Source: Lytechinus variegatus | Lineage: Eukaryota; Echinodermata; Echinoidea; Temnopleuroida; Toxopneustidae | Reading direction: 5' to 3' | NCBI RefSeq assembly: GCF_018143015.1 | Contig: NC_054750.1 | Span: 2,709,501-2,773,500, forward strand | DNA length: 64,000 nt | In this document: one piece after another, positions 34,441 to 45,900 of the stretch | Numbering within the stretch: the first letter of the stretch is position 1 | Layout of the letters: every line of letters starts with the position of its first letter | Notes under the pieces: model-generated | What the model was told of the DNA's origin: nothing | Seen by the model: the letters and a program-made list of their open reading frames with translations, nothing else | Database searches by the model: none | Program-made: the position numbers and the translations under genes

Positions 34441-34927
34441 CTTCGGAAGGCTCATACTTAACTAAAATGAACATTGCGACTTGTCTATCAGGGTCGGCGC
34501 TAGGGTACTTGAGGGACATGGAACCCTATTTGGGGAGGGGTAATTAACAGTGCCAGGCCTATACGATTACACGACTCAGACCTCTTTTTTCCACTCAGCC
34601 TTATTCTTTTTTTCCTTCTTTTTTCAAGTTCAAGAAGGGGGGGGGGGCAGTGGCCGGTCTGTCCTTTCCCTTCTGTATTTTCCCCTGATGACAATAGGCC
34701 TGCATTAAAGGACAATATACAAAATAAGAACATAAATAATAACATGGCGGATCAAAGGGGGTGGGGCATATATTCCAGGGAAAATTTGAGAAGCCAAAAG
34801 GTTTGAAGGCTAATTTTAGTCCCACGTAAATTTTAACAAGCAAACTTGTGTATGTATGAACGACACATTCCCACAGTTAAAAATATATGAATAGCATAAT
34901 TACATTACACATATTGACTCTGACTCT

Positions 34928-34984
34928 CAAGGGGGGGGGGGGCACAGGCTGGATGCCCCCCCCCCTCCCCTGGATCTGCCACTG
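34928..34984. repeat. Fragment of hAT-like MITE family O (right end)
   Basis: A G run, a C run, and then CCCCTGGATCTGCCACTG, the reversed CAGTGGCAGATCCAGG terminus of family O. Confidence 0.5.
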
Positions 34985-36170
34985 AATATTGAATGATTAA
35001 TGTAACCGAAAGTGGTTACCATAAGATGCCGCGAGAAGGCATCCGATAAAGCACTTTTACCAGATTTCCCTTTCGGCCTGCATCAAAATAATGTACTAAT
35101 AATTCGATTTTTCCTTTCTTTTTTTTAAATTTCACTTTATTTTTTTGTCTTTCATTCGTCTTCGCCTTTTGCCTGGTGCACACCTTTGACGAAGGTGCAA
35201 ATAAAAAATCCTGAGTTTTTTTTCGAATTATATTTGTACCTACTAAGTAGACCTATAGACTTTATACGGATTTTGAAGAAATCACAATCGGCGGCTATGA
35301 ATAGTGACAAACCGAACACTGAATATAGATTACTCGAAATTCAAATATTTAAATCTTAAATCGAACCGTACATGGTGGGGGCGGAGGGCGGGGGATTACT
35401 GTATAGTTAAGGGTTGTGCAATTTGTTCCGAATGTTTTGAAATCGCAGTTGTCGAAGGTGCTATAGCGCCACCTTTCGACCAGCGCGAGAGACAGAGAGA
35501 GGATTGTTTTTTTCGCAACACTTGAAACTTGTCTGTGAAATTGAGCATGACCCTTTCTATATCGATGAGTAGAATGAATGAGTGACTTCTATTTTGGCCT
35601 CGGTCATTCATCATATATATTTTTTAAGTTTTAATATCAATTGCCCTTTTAAAGTTCCCGGTTCCTTTCCTCACTTTAAATAAAAAGTTACTATTAGACT
35701 AAAAAGAAAAAGAAAACTATAAGTATAAGAAAAATGATAAGATTTTTTTTTGTTGTTTTTGTTTTTTTTTATTGTAAAAAAAATAGTCATCACTATACCG
35801 ACGGAGACTTAAATTGGTCGCAATGGTAAGATGAAAGGCTAGGACTATACATTTCCTCAAATACTTAAAATAGCTAAAAATTTCTTCTTTTTTTTTTAGT
35901 TTTACTTCAAATTCTATTTTCTTTCATGAGGACATAAAAAACGTTATTACCTTGGTTATAATTATTTCAATTACACGCCCCAGAGAAATGGGCACTCATG
36001 AGAAAATCACAAATCCTTGATAATTAACTACACGGATAATCATAGGGAAGTTGTCCCTTCTTGTTATATTTTACTTATACCCAGTTTATTGCACTATTTT
36101 GATTTCTCCTCTCACATATTTTTTAGGACCAAAATTGGATTCCCATTTCATACATAGGCTGCTTAAGATG

Positions 36171-36349
36171 CAGGAGCGGATCCAGGATTTTCCAAAAGGG
36201 GGGGGGGGCAAATATTTCGGAGGATAATTTTGACAAGCCAAAAAAGGGTTTTCAACAACAAACAAATTAAGGATATTTCGTACCCGATTTTTTTTAGTTT
36301 CTCCAAGGGGGGGGGGGACACGTGCCCCCCCCCCCCGGATCCGCGCCTG
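36171..36349. mobile_element. hAT-like MITE family O, copy 1
   Basis: The ends CAGGAGCGGATCCAGG and, reversed, CAGGCGCGGATCCGGG each run into homopolymer G (or C). The flanking 8-mers are only partly alike, so the target-site duplication is uncertain. Confidence 0.7.
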
Positions 36350-36351
36350 CT

Positions 36352-36530
36352 TGAATGGGAAGTTCACCCTGACGAAATATTTCTTATAAAAATAACAGAA
36401 AAATAATAATATATAAAAAGTATTGGTGAAGGTTTGAGGAAAATCCATAGAAATCAATAATTCAAAGTTATTCGAATTTCGAGTATTTTATTTGTGAAGT
36501 CATAACCGAGCAGCTGTCCTATAGTGGATC
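36352..36530. repeat. Foldback family G, half copy
   Basis: GGGAAGTTCACCCTGACGAA, GGTGAAGGTTTGAGG and AACCGAGCAGCTGTCC match one arm of the 45689-46192 copy. It abuts the family O element. Confidence 0.7.
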
Positions 36531-36558
36531 GTCTACTCGGCGTCTACTATGTAAACCA

Positions 36559-36640
36559 GGTGGGTGTTTCATAAAGCTGTTCGTAAGATACAAATGACTT
36601 TACGCACGACTTGCGATCCTTTCTTGTGCTATGTGATATC
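36559..36640. repeat. Foldback family A, half copy
   Basis: CAGGTGGGTGTTTCATAAAG, CTGTTCGTAAG and GATCCTTTCTTGTG match one arm of family A; the other arm is missing. Confidence 0.7.
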
Positions 36641-36758
36641 CCTATGTAATTGATTTATGACACGAGAAAACTATAGCGTACCTACGGGGGAGGGGGCAGT
36701 ATCCATGACGAGTCATAACCCATGCGCCATACACTGGTAAATTCATCATGACTGTATT

Positions 36759-37470
36759 AAAGGGCAGGTCCACCCCAACAAAACATTAATTTGAAAAAAA
36801 GAGAAAAAAATCCAATAAGCATTGTAAGTTTCATCAAAAGTGGATGTAAAATAATATGACACTCTAAAGTTTAGCTTGATTTCACAAAAGAGGTATTATC
36901 CGCATCGTGATCAGTATGTAGGGGACCGACGACGTACTCAGTCACTCACTAAATTTTCTTCAATGCATTTTATAATAATAAAAATGAAAATAACAATGAT
37001 AATAATAGGGCCTAATCAGTTTTTATACAGCGTATAACACATGATAATTATGTCTCAAAACGCTTCAGGAAATAAAGGAAAAGATGTGTTGATAGGTTTA
37101 CTTTGTTGAGTTGATGTACAATTTTAGGAAATACAAATTATTTTCTCATTTCCTCCTCATTGCCATGTGAAACAAAGTTTTATCCCTCCCTGAACAAAGG
37201 GGATTACCATTGATTCAACATTCTGTGGTTTAAACCAAGAAGGTTCCTTTGTGTCAAATCTGTAAAATTAAGTGGAATATTGTAATAAACACACACAAAA
37301 AATCAGTGACTCACCGACTCTCCGATTTGCATGTCACTGAGTTGTGCAAACAACCGTTTTGTGAAAAAAGCGAAACTTTTAATACTGTCACATATTTCTA
37401 ACATCCGATTTGATGATTCTTTCAACGTTATGTTTGTTCTGAATTCAAAACACTTTGGCCCGTACTCTGA
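36759..37470. repeat. Foldback family H, copy interrupted by SINE-like sequence
   Basis: AAAGGGCAGGTCCACCCCAA at the left; GAAACAAAGTTTTATCCCTC, CCGTTTTGTGAAAAAAGCG and CATCCGATTTGATGA towards the right match family H. A (TAA)n SINE tail resembling family 1 (about 36974-37078, TTTTTATACAGCGTATAACA) interrupts it. Confidence 0.65.
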
Positions 37471-37870
37471 AGTCGCTTTAAAGTTGTGGTTTAAGTATGG
37501 ATAGCCAATTGTTACATAAATCACTAACAATAGAGATATAATATTTCTCCTCATTGATAATTGTGTATAAATAGATGATTGTCTTCACCATCGATGAATC
37601 AGGAAAGAGCACAGTAAACAAGAAATAAAAAACTTAATAAAAATGTTGACACTTTTCGCGGTTCCTCTCAGTGGCTGATCAGGAGGCCATTTGACGAAAA
37701 AAAAAACAATAAAGGACAGTATAAACGAAAACATTTGGGGCCCAATGGGGATCCGAATTGCTTGTTAGAAATTTTGAAGAAAATAACCCTTCTTTTTACC
37801 CCCAAGGGGAAATCCCCCACTTGTTCCTCTTTTATATTTCACAATGGGACCTACCGATTTCACATACCGG

Positions 37871-38083
37871 AGATGGTTGCTTAGTGGTTGGGCGACCGCC
37901 CCATGAACGGAAAGTCGCGAGTTCGAGATCCCTGGCTGAGTCAGACTTTTTAAACGTGGGACCTTTTGCCTTTTGTCCGCCGCTCGACTTTTCAGAATAA
38001 AGAAGGGTAATAATAAGATGTTATGCAGGACCCGCTTGGTCGAAGTGGCTACCCTGGGTAAATCAGTTATTATTATCATTATG
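37871..38083 (+). mobile_element. tRNA-derived SINE, family 2 (complete)
   Basis: GATGGTTGCTTAGTGGTTGG and GCGAGTTCGAGATCCC give A- and B-box-like motifs. The body is GAAGTGGCTACCCTGGGTAA and the tail ATTATTATCATTAT. Tail fragments of this family occur at 16655 and 58775. Confidence 0.85.
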
Positions 38084-38899
38084 AGCGATTTACAAAGAAA
38101 TAAAAGATAGGAACTACATGGATGATTGTTTTTTAATTCAACAATTTATTCAATGAAATATTGAACAAGATAGAGAGGGGTATAGAAAAAGGAAAATTAA
38201 AAATCTGCAAATTCAAAATATGGCAAGTTACATCATAATACATTGAGATAGGAAAATTCATAGACAAGCAAATGTCCATCTTGTCAATTAACATCATATA
38301 TTCCATTTGACATATAGTTATCAATTTTTTCCATTTTCAATCATTACAAGACACTCTGAGGTGACGAATCAATTTTCGGTCTTTCGTTTTGTAGTTGACA
38401 CGCCCCGTGACACGCCAACCAGTGACCAGCAATTATAAACAAACATATTCGATCAAACATATTTTTTTTCTATTTACAATTCGATAAAAATCAACCGCAA
38501 AATGTTTACATAGAAAATGCATGGAAGAGAGATATTCAAAACCGATTGTCTGCGTTTTTCTTTCCTCCAACGATTCCAAGTTTTCCCAAACACCAAGGAC
38601 AAAGAAAGGAATTTTTTGCGTGGTGCCTATGTATTTAAATAATGATTGGTCGTTTAATATCAAATATTTGCCATGGGTCAAGTTCGCTTCATAACGGCCC
38701 ATATTTCCCAATCTGTCTGGAATCTTTCATTCTAGATGCTTGTATTAGGATACATGAGAAAATCATTACAATACTTCTATAACTCAGATTCTATATGAAT
38801 TTAGGAAACTATTTTCTAGTTTCATCTATTCTCAAAATAAAGTCCAACTCAGACTCGAATCATTGACACTAGCACTAGTGAAATGACAGAGCAAAGATT

Positions 38900-39120
38900 A
38901 TTTGGCGCTCAGCGCCCCCCTCCCCTCTCCAGCACACACATCCATGTACGTAAAACAGAATGAAATGAAAATCAAATGTAAATTTTTCAAAACTTATTTT
39001 GATAATACACAAAAAGACAGAACGCTACATACTCACACACATCCTCATATACACGAGCACACACGCACACAGTATCAAAAAAGAAATAAATACACGCACA
39101 CACTCTACACGGGGGAGCTG
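38900..39120. repeat. CA-rich low-complexity segment
   Basis: Irregular CACACA and ACACGC runs in the middle of unstructured intergenic DNA. Confidence 0.6.
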
Positions 39121-39261
39121 TAGTGTTCTTGAATAATAATTATTTCAATCTCATAAAACAAAATCAGAAGATATTAACATATGCCATCATCGCTCACTAC
39201 TTACATCAGTTTTGTCTAAAATTTCATAAAATACGGTTAACTTCGAATTCCATCGCCGTGC

Positions 39262-39838
39262 TAAAGGGCAAGTCCACCCCTATGTAATGTTGATTTTCAT
39301 AAAACTTTGAATAAAAATCATAACGATGAGAATCTTATTAAAATGAGATATAGCATTTGTGATATATTTATCCTGGTTCCGTATGCAAATGAGGGGACCG
39401 TTAACCTCACACACTCACAATTTCTTTGGCATTTTATTAAACTGATATTGTTTATTTGTTTTTCTTCAATATAATGTGAAACAAAGTCTGATTCTTCCCT
39501 GAATATGCCGAAATTCCACTATTATAATTTATTGTGATTTGATGAAGAGCCTCCTCGATTGTCAAATTTGTATTTTTTTTTAATAATTCCAACTCTAAAA
39601 TATTAAATATATACAAAGGAAATAGTGAGTGGCATCATCAATCCTCTCAAATGCATATTTCTGTGAAGTCCATAGAAATGTTTCTCGTTTTGTTTTGGTT
39701 TGTGTTTTAAAGCGAAAATTTCAATATTGTAAAAAAGTCATACCTATCTTATTTTACATCTAATTTTCCACGCATTACTTGTTTCATTTTGCTCTTTTTT
39801 ATCCAAACGTTTTTGCAGAGGTGGACTTACGATCAAAG
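39262..39838. mobile_element. Foldback family H, copy 3
   Basis: AAAGGGCAAGTCCACCCCTA at the left and GCAGAGGTGGACTTAC at the right. The interior holds ATGCAAATGAGGGGACCG and GAAATAGTGAGTGGC on opposite arms. Confidence 0.8.
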
Positions 39839-40629
39839 TAAGTATTATCTTCTAATATCCAACTACATTATGTTTTACATGGTAAAATAAATATGACGAT
39901 GAGTGTAAAGAGCAGAAATACATTTTTAATGTTTTAATATAATTTTTTAATATTGCTGTATACCGGAAAAATTACAATAATTTAGGTGCCCTCATATAAA
40001 AATTATGTCACACAAATAGCACAAGAAGAGCATTTTGTATCAACCAATTTTTGCTGCATGTATATATCGCAATATTCCAACGTTAAAATATGTACATTGG
40101 TAACAAAACAGAAATAGATACCATCATGACTGTCTCAAAATTCAAGAAAATCCTTGTAGTTTTAAACAACATCCAATACCGCATGAAAGACAGTAATAAA
40201 AATATGCACTCATGTAGTGCATGATATTATGCTGTATATATGACTACTAATGCCCACAATTAGTGATCGGAAGTTACTGTCACATTCAGATCAGTGCACC
40301 ACCAAATCATGCTATTTATCATCTTTAACACAAGTTCAATAGTTGAATGTCCAATAAAATTATGTGAACTTTTATACAATCAATTGCCGTAACAATCAAA
40401 ATTTGAAAACTATCTATAGGTCCCACACGGGATAAGTCAATTACGAGATCGGAATACTTTACCGTTGTGATTCTAGATAATGAATGCTATTTTTTCGGAC
40501 AGATAATGTGAAGTCGTCCGATGGATCGATTTCATTATTTTTTCCATTCTTTTCAATCATTCACCTGCAGATTAATCCTATGTCATAACAAAAGTGTGCA
40601 CAGGTAGAATCATCCAAAAGATTATCTTC

Positions 40630-41780
40630 CGGGAGAGATTTGGATGTGGGTCAGAGCGGGAGAAAGAAATCTATCCCGGTTGGCGAACAAAGACGGGAGA
40701 GAATCCCTGCTAGATATTTTTCCCGGGATGCACATGGATTCTAAGGGATGGTCTAGGCTGGAGATATTTATATTTCAATGAATAGAATAAAATTCACAAA
40801 CCAAACTGCTGAAAATTTGATCAAAATCGGATAACAACGAAATTGTGAAACAGTTCTAGGCATGTTTTTATGTATATTCATTAGATGTTAGATAGGCTGA
40901 TGATGTCAAATCCCCACTTGTTCTTTTGTATTTTATTATACGAAATTAGGTTTATTCAAAAATTTTCTACCAAGAACTAAAACAATTGGATTGACAACTG
41001 ATGAAAGGGCATTAGGTATTTACTGCTGCAACTTATTTCATCATAATGGAGACACATCATTTACTCATGTATGAAAAAAATGAAACATTTATGTTTTTAT
41101 AATAACATAAGAAAAAGGAAAGTGGGGATGTGACATCATCAGCCCACCTAATGAATATTCATGACGATGTGCTAAACTGTTTTCACAAAATATTGAACAA
41201 CTTTAAATCTTAATAACTTCATTATTTGCTATCCGATTTTGATGAAATTTCCAGCATTTTTGCTTTGTTAACTTTACACTATTTATTTAGATATTAATAT
41301 TTTCAGCCCGGACCATCCCATTGAGTTATTAGAATCTCGGGAGAAAAATATATCCCGGTTGGTGAATGAACACGAGAGAAGGAATCTAGACCAGATATCT
41401 TTCCCGGGATGTACGTGGATGTGAGCTTTCAGAATCCCGACAAAACATCCTTTCACGGGCCGATAATGAAAGCAAAAGATGGAATCTCAGTAATATATCT
41501 TTCCCGAGATTCTGATAACTCATATCCATGTGATATTTTCCCCCGGATGTACGTGAAAATGGGATACGGACTCTCCGTAATCATGGTAATATTTCGTTCG
41601 GGAAAGATATCCATCCTAGTGGTAAATCAACATGGGATGTGGAATCCCGGCTAGATATCTTTCCCGTGAAGTTAATCGATATCTGAATCACGGGAGCAGG
41701 AGGCGGGGGTACTATCCCAGGTGCATGGTAAATGAACATGATAGATAAAATCAAGGCGAGCTATCTCTCCGGAGAAGTAT
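40630..41780. repeat. Decayed tandem repeat (CCCGG minisatellite) split by a foldback
   Basis: Units near 40655, 41335, about 41480 and 41600 share TATCCCGGTTGGTGAA, CACGGGAGAGAATC-like text, CTAGATATCTTTCCCGGGAT and GTACGTGGAT. Unit length is about 85-130 bases and identity is low. Foldback I sits between the first two recognisable units. Confidence 0.7.
40742..41320. mobile_element. Foldback family I, copy 2
   Basis: TAAGGGATGGTCTAGGCTGG at the left and CAGCCCGGACCATCCCA at the right. TCCGATTTTGATGAAATTTC and AATGAATATTCATGACGA are typical inner words. The arms pair for most of the 580 bases. Confidence 0.88.
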
Positions 41781-42041
41781 TTGTATGAACATTGTTAGAT
41801 TCACTGGGAGTCAAATGGACGGTTATTACCTCCTTGTCCTTTGGAAAGCAAAAGAACTCACAGGAAAGACATCTTTCCCTTGACGTAATGAGCACGAGTG
41901 ATCAAAATGTTATTAAACCTCACACAGAGGTGAATCATAGATCCCCATAGAACATAACTTTACTGTACATGTTGAAACACCGCTCCATCAACTTCATAAC
42001 AATGTTAAAAAAAAATGTTTTTAAAAAACACTGTACCTGTA

Positions 42042-42292
42042 CACTCTTAAAAATATTGGGTAAAAATGTTCCATGAGGGTAATTATGTATCCAACCAATA
42101 TTGGGCATTTCTTTTGGGCATTTTTATTTATCCAGTGTGATGAAAATTTTGCTCATTCTGAAGTAATTTCTGCTTATTTTTTAACCTTACTGGACAATAT
42201 GCTTCCCGCATTGGTAAAATACTGCCCCAAATTGGTTGGATACATAATTACCCTCGTGCTGGTTAAAATTTTGCCCAATATTTTTCACAGTG
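42042..42292. mobile_element. Tc1/mariner-like MITE (L) at the sialyltransferase 3' end
   Basis: TA flanks both sides. The ends CACTCTTAAAAATATTGGG and, reversed, CACTGTGAAAAATATTGGG extend into paired arms (GGTAATTATGTATCCAACCA). It ends 12 bases from the stop codon of the sialyltransferase, so it probably forms part of the 3' UTR. Confidence 0.88.
42123..42128 (-). promoter_or_regulatory. Candidate sialyltransferase poly(A) signal inside a MITE
   Basis: TTTATT on the plus strand (AATAAA on the minus strand), about 180 bases past the stop codon and within the Tc1/mariner-like element at 42042-42292. It is the nearest canonical hexamer I found downstream. Confidence 0.35.
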
Positions 42293-42304
42293 TACGGACA
42301 AACA

Positions 42305-42986
42305 TTAGTTGCTTTGATTGCCCTTATTCCTAACGACTCTCTTGACAATCGTTCTCTTTATTATAGGCAAATTGGCCTTATTGGATGTCCGATCCTGGCC
42401 TTTGATGGCCACTTCTGATTTTGAATTTCCATCCATAGGAGCCTTTTTCTCGATCCCATTCGTATCGTTTTTAGGTGAACCTGGAAGTTCTTTTTCAACA
42501 TCTTTCTCGATAATGTTTTTCTTTATCAGGGTATCATTAATCTTACCATTCTGGTTCTGGGCGTTACTTTGCAAAGCCATGTCCTCTGATGTTTGATTTC
42601 CTGGAGGCTTGTTGACAATCTCTTTTGTCTCGTTCTTTTTTGCTCTAGCAACCTTTCTTGGAACGCGCCGGTAAATGACGCGGTACCGCTTCCCGTTCTT
42701 GTAGACGTACTGCGGAATATCATCCAGCTTTCCCGTCTTCAGCGCTTCCTTGTACTTCCGTAGGAACGGCGTATCCAAATTACCGGTGGCGTTCTTGATA
42801 GTGGCCTTCCAAGATGGATAGTGGAACGTGATGTCGTAGATGAGGGACCAGCGGGCAAACATGGCACGTTCCGTCATGAATTTGTGGCCGTCGCCCAGTC
42901 CAAGCTCATTGGTTCGCTGGAAGGAACATTCCCTTGCTCCGTCAGGTTCATAGTAGTGATATGGGACCTTGGATTTGGGATGGACA
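42305..42986 (-). CDS. Sialyltransferase coding exon 5 with extended tail
   Basis: Completes Ile268, then VHPKSKVPYHYYEPDGARE, HKFMTERAMFARW and HYPSWK, followed by 166 codons of Lys/Asn-rich tail up to TAA (42305-42307). Sequons in the tail are N333, N386, N398, N418, N441 and N491. Two basic patches stand out: RYRVIYRRVPRKVARAKK (368-385) and IIKRTIVKRVVRNK (476-489). Confidence 0.93.
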
Positions 42987-45900
42987 CTGATTAAAAGAAA
43001 GATAAGGGGAAAGAGTTGAACAGGAGGAAAAATGAGAGGACGACGAAGTGATGCACTTCTTGGGTCGCAAATGTTGATAAATTATCACGAAAACGGAGAT
43101 GTTTTCTTCAGGAACTACAAGTAGATTTGTTAGTTGGAACTGCCTGTCTGGTGGAACAAGGTCGAATAAGTCAGCACGCTTTTCGTAAAATATACTAAAG
43201 TGTAAAGATAATATATAAACACAACGACCATTACAGTTAAAGAGATTAAATAACTACCATTCCAATAAATGCAAAATGTTTCTGTGATTATGGAAAGGGC
43301 CCGTCTATAACATTTTTGTGCCCTTGAAAAAAAAAGAAAAGAATACTAGTATAAGATTATAAAGATATGAAAATCATAATTGACTTACATGCAATATTGT
43401 GATGTTGATAGTCCATAAACCTCTACTTTGTCGCATACATCGAGGGCGAACATCATGGACACGAAACCGGTACTAAACCATGTTTTGATTTGGGTCCTGG
43501 GGTAAATGTTGGTTGATTGAAAAAAAAAACATATTCCATAATAATAACTTCAAAAACGATAAAGAATTATGTGAACAAATTTGAAGTATGACTGTCAAAA
43601 TTTTCATGAGCATACTATTTTGATTTTATTAAAGCTAAATGCATACATGTACCAAGGCTTCTATTACGATGGAGAATCAAGGAGATTCTAAAAAAAAACA
43701 GAGAGAGATGTTGTTGTCAAACCAACAAAACCAGGCTCCAAACCAACCAATAATATGCCATTCGAAGTAACGTTATAATGGTTGTAGCTTCGTCCAGTCT
43801 GAAGTCGGTTTTGTTGGTGCAAATAGGTCGAATACAATTGATATCCGACCTGGTAAAAGCTGACCGAACAAACAAAAAGGGGAAGACTGCAGATTTACCT
43901 GGAAAATCCCGTCTCAAGCTTGAACCTTCTCTCTGACTCTTCGTACTTTTCCCTAGTCAAGAAAACAAACTTCACTTGGGGAAACCGCCTTTTGAAGTCC
44001 CGCGCAATCTTGAAAATACTATGAGTAGCCATGTTGATCTTCTCGTCGTAGAGCCATGGAACGATGATATAGCTGGCTCTGGTTTGTTCATCCACCAGAA
44101 TCTCTTGTCGCAGGATACCCTTTCTCACAAGGCCCCGCGGGAGGTTGACGTGTCCGATGATACGGATGTCGGTTCGAGCCCCGACGTCCTCCGTCCAGCC
44201 GGTGACGGGGGCAGTGTTCATTCTGATCACACAGTCGGCGCTGTCGATGTCGGCACCAGCTCCTGATTCATAGAGGTGACCGCTACTCGAGACTAACGAA
44301 CACCGTGAGCATCTTTTAGTGAATGTCTACAGGAAAGAAGAGTTAGGGGAACAAGTGAAAAATAATTTATATCAAACACATAAAATTATTTTTTTCCAAA
44401 AAATTATACATGAAGCTTGTTAAATGCTATTAGATTTCTTTATTGATTATTTAAACAGAAAGTTCATACGGATCTCTCCAGTTCTACCTTATTCCTAAAG
44501 ATGACCAACATAAAGAAAATAAGAAGCTTTGAGCACCTTGATAAAATTAGTCACATTGCAGTTTCATTCTGTCAATGAACTTTCACGTTCTCTACTCTGG
44601 TGATTAGGACTCTATACATGTAGGCCTACAATGTATTAACTCACATATCATCTCTTCTCTTTTCATCATTCCCATTAAAAAAAATGATTACATTAAAAGT
44701 GCCATAAAAGTCATTAGCCTTTCCAAGAACCAATTTTTATTAGTATCTCACTTCATTTGTATCCAGAATGAAGTATCCAGTGTTCGGACTTCGGGTAGGC
44801 GATACTATATCGCTGATGTCCTCTGTGGGACTTCCTAACCGAAATCGTTGGTATCTGCCATTTACGGTCTGTACTTTGAGAGGCGATCGATGGAGAAGGT
44901 AGCACACAACAATGAACATAAACACCGAATATAGCGATGTTATCACAAGCGCACAGTCCCTCATCTGCAAGAAAAAGGCGAATTTGAAGAGGAAAAATGT
45001 AGAAGTGGTAAATATCTATAAAAAATAACTATTTCCAATAATAATCATATCATTTATGATATCAAAATGAATTGTACAACAATTTGTAGTAGGTTTCACC
45101 ATGCATTCCATGTACCTTTCGTGGGCAAATGTTGGTCCTGAAAAGGACCACCTAAACTCGAAGTTCATTAAATGGTTGGTTGCGCGTAAACTCGACTAGG
45201 CATTATTTTTGCATATTAAACGCAGTCTTACTTCTGACCGGTGATAGGCGGTCATTATTATGACCGATCACAGTTTTGAGACAAGACAATTTATAAGATA
45301 ACAATGATCATCACGACAGTCTAATGTTCAAGAATTTTGTACGTGAGGACCCCACTGAAAAGGGGGCTATCTTGGCTATAAACCCATTACCATCTCAATC
45401 ATTTTATATCCTGGGAGCCGTTTCATAAAGTTGTTCGTAAGTTAAGAGCGACTTTAAGAACGACTGGTGATCCTTTCTTACGCGCTAAACCATCACCTAT
45501 GGTGTATACCATTTACCAAAAGAATCACCAGTCGTTCTCAAAGTCGCTCTTAATTTACAGCTTTATGAAACACCCACCTGGGTTATTCCACGGTCAGTCG
45601 AATTACTTTATGTGTGTCTTGTCTATTATTACTTGGGACTGTCAGTTTGACAGTGGTGAGTTTCTCTGTCAAGTAACTTGGACTTTAAAGGGGAAGTTCA
45701 CCCTGGCAAAAAGTTTATTGTAAAAATAGCAGAAAAAATAATAAAAAATATTGACGAAGGTTTGAGAAAAATTAATCAAATAATTAAAAAGTTATTAGAA
45801 TTTCAATTATTTGATTTGTGACGTCATATGCGAGCAGCATTCCTACATGGCGAATGGTAAAAAATCAATGAAATGTCATTTTCTCAGAAAATTGAAAATG

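Noticed and set aside
43976-44266. 96-residue plus-strand frame
   Set aside because: Exact antisense shadow of sialyltransferase exon 3.
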